Shown piece after piece: positions 57,633 to 64,000 of a stretch of 64,000 bases of DNA. Source of the stretch: Gilliamella sp. wkB308. Its GTDB lineage: Bacteria > Pseudomonadota > Gammaproteobacteria > Enterobacterales > Orbaceae. Below the pieces are notes generated by a model, which made no database searches, had not been told where the DNA came from, and worked only from the letters and a program-made list of their open reading frames with translations. The stretch is from contig NZ_LZGN01000045.1 in NCBI RefSeq assembly GCF_001690185.1, forward strand, positions 54,351-118,350, read 5' to 3'. Positions within the stretch are counted from its first letter, which is position 1. Each line of letters begins with the position of its first letter. The position numbers and the translations under genes were made by a program.

Positions 57633-58607
57633 ATGCGTAATCGTATTTGTAAACTTATTATGCTACTCAGTTTATCAACCCTTACTTTTTCATCATTTGC
57701 TGATATAGCAAAGGAACAAAAGTATGTTGCTATAACCGCCATTGTTGAACATCCTGCATTAGATAATGTTCGAAGAGGGGTGGAAGATGAATTAAAAGAT
57801 AATGGTTATATCAACGGTGAAAACTTAAAATTACAGTATGCCAGTGCTCAAGGCAGTAGTGCTAATGCTGTTCAAATCGCTAAACAATTTGCTGCCAATA
57901 AACCCGATGTGATTGTCGGAATCGCAACACCTAGCTCACAAGCTTTATTAGCGACGACTAAACGTATTCCAATCATTTTCACTGCTGTAACAGATCCCGT
58001 TGCTGCAAGGTTAACCCCTAGTTGGGAAGCGTCAAAAACCAATGTAACCGGTGTTTCTGATGCACTACCATTAGATGCGCAAATAGATATGATGTTAAAA
58101 ATTAAACCAGATGCAAAAAACATTGGTTATGTCTATAGCCCTAGCGAAGTCAATTCAACTATTGTGCTTAAACAATTACAATCCGCACTGGAAAAACGTG
58201 GTATGCAAATTATCGCAGCTCCAGCTCAACGTACTTCAGATATTTCTACAGCGGCAAGAAGTTTAAAAGGTAAAGTTGATCTGATTTATACCACTACCGA
58301 TAATAATGTCGTTTCGGCTTACGAGTCTTTAGCAAAAATCGCTAATGAAAGTAAAATACCTTTGTTAGCCTCCGATCCTGACTCAGCTGAACGAGGAGCC
58401 ATCGCGGCATTGGGAATGAGTTATTATGATTTAGGACGCCAAGCTGGTAAAATCGTTATCCGCATTCTTAATGGCGAAAAGCCAGGCGATATTCCACCAC
58501 AAATAGGTAGCATTACACAGCTAACAATCAATAAAAAAGCAGCTGAGCGACAAGGCGTCATATTATCTGAAGATGTATTGAAATCAGCAACGAAGATTGT
58601 TGAATAG
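57633..58607 (+). CDS. ABC transporter substrate-binding protein (PF04392 family), second copy
   Basis: 324 residues, with signal peptide ending SFA before DIAKEQ. It is a clear paralogue of the preceding gene: YVAITAIVEHPALDNVRRGV, AQGSSANAVQIAKQFAANKP, YSPSEVNSTIVLKQL and GKVDLIYTTTDNNVVSAYES occur in the same order. The two differ mainly at the N-terminus and in the domain-II loops (DFQEIGPQI against DALPLDAQI). Upstream of the permease and ATPase, with a hairpin between. Confidence 0.88.
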   Translation: MRNRICKLIMLLSLSTLTFSSFADIAKEQKYVAITAIVEHPALDNVRRGVEDELKDNGYINGENLKLQYASAQGSSANAVQIAKQFAANKPDVIVGIATPSSQALLATTKRIPIIFTAVTDPVAARLTPSWEASKTNVTGVSDALPLDAQIDMMLKIKPDAKNIGYVYSPSEVNSTIVLKQLQSALEKRGMQIIAAPAQRTSDISTAARSLKGKVDLIYTTTDNNVVSAYESLAKIANESKIPLLASDPDSAERGAIAALGMSYYDLGRQAGKIVIRILNGEKPGDIPPQIGSITQLTINKKAAERQGVILSEDVLKSATKIVE

Positions 58608-58627
58608 TTTTTTAATTTTATCACTAT

Positions 58628-58645
58628 ACCGCTAATTTTAGCGGT
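58628..58645 (+). terminator. attenuator-like hairpin before the permease gene
   Basis: ACCGCTAA / TTAGCGGT stem followed by TAATTTTAAT, 20 nt before the permease start. May lower expression of membrane components relative to the binding protein. Confidence 0.5.
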
Positions 58646-58665
58646 TAATTTTAATAGGTTTTTTC

Positions 58666-59619
58666 ATGTCTTTTGAATTTTTAATAAGCTCACTGGGAAT
58701 TGGACTTATTTACGCCATTGTAAGCTTAGGTGTTTTTATTTCTTTCCGTTTACTCGATTTTCCGGATCTAACAGCCGATGCTAGCTTTCCGTTAGGTGGC
58801 GCGGTGTGTGGTTTATGTATTTATATTGGTATTGATCCTTGGATTGCCACACTTTTAGGTATGTTTGCGGGTTGTATCGCCGGCAGTTTGACTGGATTGC
58901 TTTATGTTAAGCTCAATATTTTGCAATTATTATCCAGCATTATTGTCATGATAGGTTTGTATTCAATCAATTTAAGAATATTAGGTCTTGGACGTTATAT
59001 TACCCACGAAACAACTGAATACTCAGGATCACCAAATCTCGCATTACTGGATGCGAAAACTATTTTCTCACCTTTTATTTCAGAAGACTACAGTAACCAA
59101 TATTTTGTCCAATCCGTTATGGTTTGTGGCTTTGTTATCGTAGTTTGGTCACTACTACATTTATTTTTAAACACCCAAATGGGATTGGCATTGAGAGCAA
59201 CCGGTACAAACCAAAGAATGGCTAGATCTCAAGGTGTCCCAACGGGTAGCATTACCATTTTAGGCATGGCTATTTCAAATGGCTTAATCGCATTAGGCGG
59301 TTCATTATTTGTCCAAATCCAAGGTAGTGCTGATATTACTATCGGTGTGGGTACAATCGTCATTGGTCTTGCTTCGATTATCATTGGTGAAAGTATCTTC
59401 CCAACAAAACGGATATGGGCAATTATGCTGGCAGTTATTCTAGGCGCAATTCTTTATCGTTTATTTATAGCTGTAGCACTAAGTAATGAGTTTTTGCACA
59501 AAATAGGTGTAGGCACAGAAGACTTAAATCTTATTACCGCAATATTGGTTGTACTTGCCCTTGTACTACCTAAGCAATTAAAAAAATACTCGAAAAAAAG
59601 AGGAAATAAATATGCTTAA
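58666..59619 (+). CDS. ABC transporter permease (BPD_transp_2 family)
   Basis: 317-residue inner-membrane permease with eight or more hydrophobic segments, in the branched-chain amino acid/ribose type family. LLDFPDLTADASFPLGGAV near residue 30 and LRATGTNQRMARSQGVP in the cytoplasmic loop are typical of TrpY-like permeases that go with PF04392 binding proteins. Ends 8 nt inside the ATPase gene. Confidence 0.9.
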   Translation: MSFEFLISSLGIGLIYAIVSLGVFISFRLLDFPDLTADASFPLGGAVCGLCIYIGIDPWIATLLGMFAGCIAGSLTGLLYVKLNILQLLSSIIVMIGLYSINLRILGLGRYITHETTEYSGSPNLALLDAKTIFSPFISEDYSNQYFVQSVMVCGFVIVVWSLLHLFLNTQMGLALRATGTNQRMARSQGVPTGSITILGMAISNGLIALGGSLFVQIQGSADITIGVGTIVIGLASIIIGESIFPTKRIWAIMLAVILGAILYRLFIAVALSNEFLHKIGVGTEDLNLITAILVVLALVLPKQLKKYSKKRGNKYA

Positions 59620-60406
59620 CGTTGAACAATTGCAATTAACCTTTAATCAAGGTACACCTATTGAAAATCATGTATTACGTGGCTTAAATTTAAATATTAA
59701 AGAAGGCGAGTTTGTTACAATTATTGGTAGTAATGGTGCAGGAAAAAGTTCTTTACTTAATATCATTAGTGGAGATTTACTCAGTGACTCAGGGCATATC
59801 ATCATTAATGGCAAAGATGTAACGCGTGTTCCTGCATGGAAAAGAGCAGGAATGGTTGCCAGAGTGTTTCAAGATCCAATGGTTGGAACCTGTGAAAATT
59901 TAACCATCGAAGAAAATCTTGCTATTGCTTATAATCGTGGGCGTTGTTTTACATTACGCCCTGCATTTAATCGCAAAATTCAATCTATATTCAAGGAAAA
60001 GCTTGCGACTTTAAATTTAGGTCTCGAAAATCGTTTATCCGATATGATGGGGTTGCTTTCAGGAGGACAAAGACAAGCGATAAGTTTATTGATGTCGACC
60101 TTACAGCCATCTAAAATTTTGTTACTTGATGAACACACCGCTGCACTTGATCCTAAAACAGCTCAATTTGTTCTAGATCTGACTAATGAAATAGTGGGCA
60201 AAAACCACTTAACGACCATGATGGTAACACACTCAATGAAACAAGCTTTAGAATATGGAAACAGGACTGTAATGCTTCATCAGGGACAAGTCGTACTTGA
60301 TGTTTCTGGTGAACAACGTGATAAGATGACAGTAAATGACTTATTAGCTATGTTTGAAAAAACACGTGGTGAAAAAGTTACCGATGACGCCTTACTTCTA
60401 GGTTAA
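59612..60406 (+). CDS. ABC transporter ATP-binding protein
   Basis: 264-residue ATPase: Walker A GSNGAGKSS, Q-loop VFQDPMVG, signature LSGGQRQAISLLMS, Walker B ILLLDEHTAALD (His in place of the more common Pro) and H-loop VTHSMKQA. This DEHTAALD form is usual in the TrpZ-like group. Starts by overlap with the permease; last gene of the transporter, followed by a good terminator. Confidence 0.93.
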   Translation: MLNVEQLQLTFNQGTPIENHVLRGLNLNIKEGEFVTIIGSNGAGKSSLLNIISGDLLSDSGHIIINGKDVTRVPAWKRAGMVARVFQDPMVGTCENLTIEENLAIAYNRGRCFTLRPAFNRKIQSIFKEKLATLNLGLENRLSDMMGLLSGGQRQAISLLMSTLQPSKILLLDEHTAALDPKTAQFVLDLTNEIVGKNHLTTMMVTHSMKQALEYGNRTVMLHQGQVVLDVSGEQRDKMTVNDLLAMFEKTRGEKVTDDALLLG

Positions 60407-60413
60407 TATTAAC

Positions 60414-60457
60414 AAAAAAGCAATATTCATTATCACGAGTATTGCTTTATCTTTTTG
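60414..60457 (+). terminator. rho-independent terminator of the ABC operon
   Basis: AAAGCAATATTC / GAGTATTGCTTT stem (one G-U) with an 8-nt loop and ATCTTTTTG after it. Confidence 0.85.
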
Positions 60458-60713
60458 TCTTTCCAATCAAATTCTTCAGACTTTAAGCGTTAAGCTTTAC
60501 CTTACTTATTAACATACAGCAGCCAAATCAATAATCACTTCTCCATATAAATGAATGAGCAATAATTGGATAACCTTAGCTAAACCTGTTTTTCTAATAT
60601 TTTATCCAAAGATTTTTCCTTGGTACAATACTTTCCCAATAAACAACATAAATTTGATTCATTGTTATTATTGAGAGCGCTTTGCTAGACTATTGGCTAG
60701 ATAGGTGTTAAAC

Positions 60714-60831
60714 ATTTAATGGAATTTTATAATCAACAATCTAGTCTAAATAACAGATATGTTATTAGCATCAAACAAGTTTATCACTCATTGGGCTGGT
60801 CAAATCTATTGTTTAACTATTTTCATGCAAT
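60714..60831. repeat. imperfect direct repeat, copy 1
   Basis: Begins ATTTAATGGAATTTTATAAT and pairs with 60872-60998. The first ~71 nt are clearly alike (for example GTTATTAGCATCAAACAA against GTTATTAACATCAAACAA); similarity then weakens. Confidence 0.75.
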
Positions 60832-60871
60832 GAAAATTGCACTACGACATGACACTGATATAACAATAGAT

Positions 60872-60998
60872 ATTTAATGGAATTTTGTAATCGACGACTT
60901 AATCTAGATAATAGACATGTTATTAACATCAAACAAACTTATTAATATTTGTAATAAGCATTAGGTAAATTCAATCTGCTGTTTGATATTATTCATGA
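60872..60998. repeat. imperfect direct repeat, copy 2
   Basis: Begins ATTTAATGGAATTTTGTAAT, 158 nt after copy 1, and ends near ATTATTCATGAG, corresponding to CTATTTTCATGC in copy 1. Confidence 0.75.
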
Positions 60999-61106
60999 GA
61001 TACCGCATTAAATGGTTTATTAAAAGCGATTAATGAGCTCATCTCAAATCATATCCCTCTCTGTCCGTCAGTTTGATTGATTTTAATTTGTTATTCTGTA
61101 AATAGC

Positions 61107-61133
61107 AAAAAAGCCCAGCATCTCTGCTGGGCT
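61107..61133 (-). terminator. rho-independent terminator of the rrn operon
   Basis: On the minus strand, AGCCCAGCA / TGCTGGGCT with a GAGA loop, followed by TTTTTTG, just after the 5S gene. Confidence 0.92.
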
Positions 61134-61150
61134 CTCGCTCTTATTTAAAA

Positions 61151-61268
61151 GTCTGGCGGCACCCTACTCTCACATGGGTAATACCCACACTACCATCGGC
61201 ACTACGGCGTTTCACTTCTGAGTTCGGCATGGGGTCAGGTGGGACCACCGCGCTATTACCGCCAGACA
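61151..61268 (-). rRNA. rrf: 5S ribosomal RNA
   Basis: About 118 nt. The minus strand reads TCTGGCGG ... GCGCGGTGGTCCCACCTGAC ... CCGAACTCAGAAGTGAAACG, the conserved 5S core, and the ends pair (GTCTGGCGG with CCGCCAGAC). It lies about 150 nt after the 23S gene, separated by an AT-rich processed spacer. Exact ends may differ by a few nucleotides. Confidence 0.95.
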
Positions 61269-61419
61269 TATCCTGTCTTCTCTTCTCTCAACTGATGTCA
61301 TTATCTCATCTTTACATCAATCGCTCAATCCGGAACAAACTGTTTCTACATTCTTTAAACATCTTTCGATGATTTTCTCTTCTCTCAACTTCGCGCAATC
61401 CAAAACAACTCCGAGTTGT

Positions 61420-64000
<2,581 letters not shown>

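Larger units (their letters stand above)
60458..61106. other. non-coding region between ABC operon and rrn terminator
   Basis: About 650 nt with no convincing gene on either strand. It holds an imperfect direct repeat (60714 and 60872), described separately. Confidence 0.6.

Noticed and set aside
61269..61419. tRNA in the 23S-5S spacer
   Set aside because: The spacer contains no cloverleaf or GTTCGANTC-type T-loop.

Overview
The window is an AT-rich gammaproteobacterial chromosome segment. Gene content and protein sequences resemble Enterobacterales/Pasteurellales (pepP-ygfB, ptsH-ptsI-crr, rne, syd, aspC, dksA-gluQ, serB-radA, plsB, fdnG-type formate dehydrogenase). The low GC and rearranged neighbourhoods fit the Orbaceae (Gilliamella-like insect gut symbionts). 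That taxonomic placement is inference from gene repertoire and base composition; no marker gene was compared.

Layout. 0.1-7 kb: pepP-ygfB (minus), a small lipoprotein, the PTS operon ptsH-ptsI-crr, a bidirectional terminator and pgi. 7.0-14.3 kb: a polymorphic-toxin locus on the minus strand. It has one full-length toxin gene with its immunity gene (14.3-12.35 kb), followed by a graveyard of toxin C-terminal/immunity cassettes, each starting with a copy of the same conserved toxin segment: a Toxin_50-like cassette, an unrecognised toxin cassette with a DUF6717-like extra gene, a CdiA_C-like cassette, and a copy with two nonsense mutations. 14.6-22.2 kb: metA with a MetJ operator, sapBCDF without sapA, and rne. 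22.9-32 kb: syd, aspC, an MFS exporter, a tightly overlapping operon (aspartase/fumarase-superfamily lyase, GNAT, polar amino-acid ABC transporter) and a convergent MmgE/PrpD gene. 32-43.9 kb: folK, dksA, gluQ, moaA with a candidate molybdenum-cofactor riboswitch, a T6SS-effector-like membrane protein, ppnN, serB-radA, a flavodoxin-fold reductase, rsmB and an antiporter. 44.3-47.3 kb: ydiB and aroD flanked by two decayed genes. 47.5-56.1 kb: plsB, then a cysteine-type formate dehydrogenase operon with fdhE and an FNR-like box upstream. 56.4-60.4 kb: an ABC importer with two paralogous binding proteins. 60.4-64 kb: a non-coding region with a degenerate direct repeat, then the 5S and 3' part of the 23S rRNA of an rrn operon on the minus strand.

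The genes together suggest a sugar-fermenting (PTS), facultatively anaerobic host-associated bacterium that uses formate as a respiratory electron donor, links molybdopterin synthesis (moaA) to its formate dehydrogenase, and invests in contact-dependent or T6SS-type antagonism. Gene decay is visible at several places: toxin cassettes, a TIM-barrel isomerase and a short-chain dehydrogenase. No tRNA, CRISPR array, integrase or transposase was recognised.
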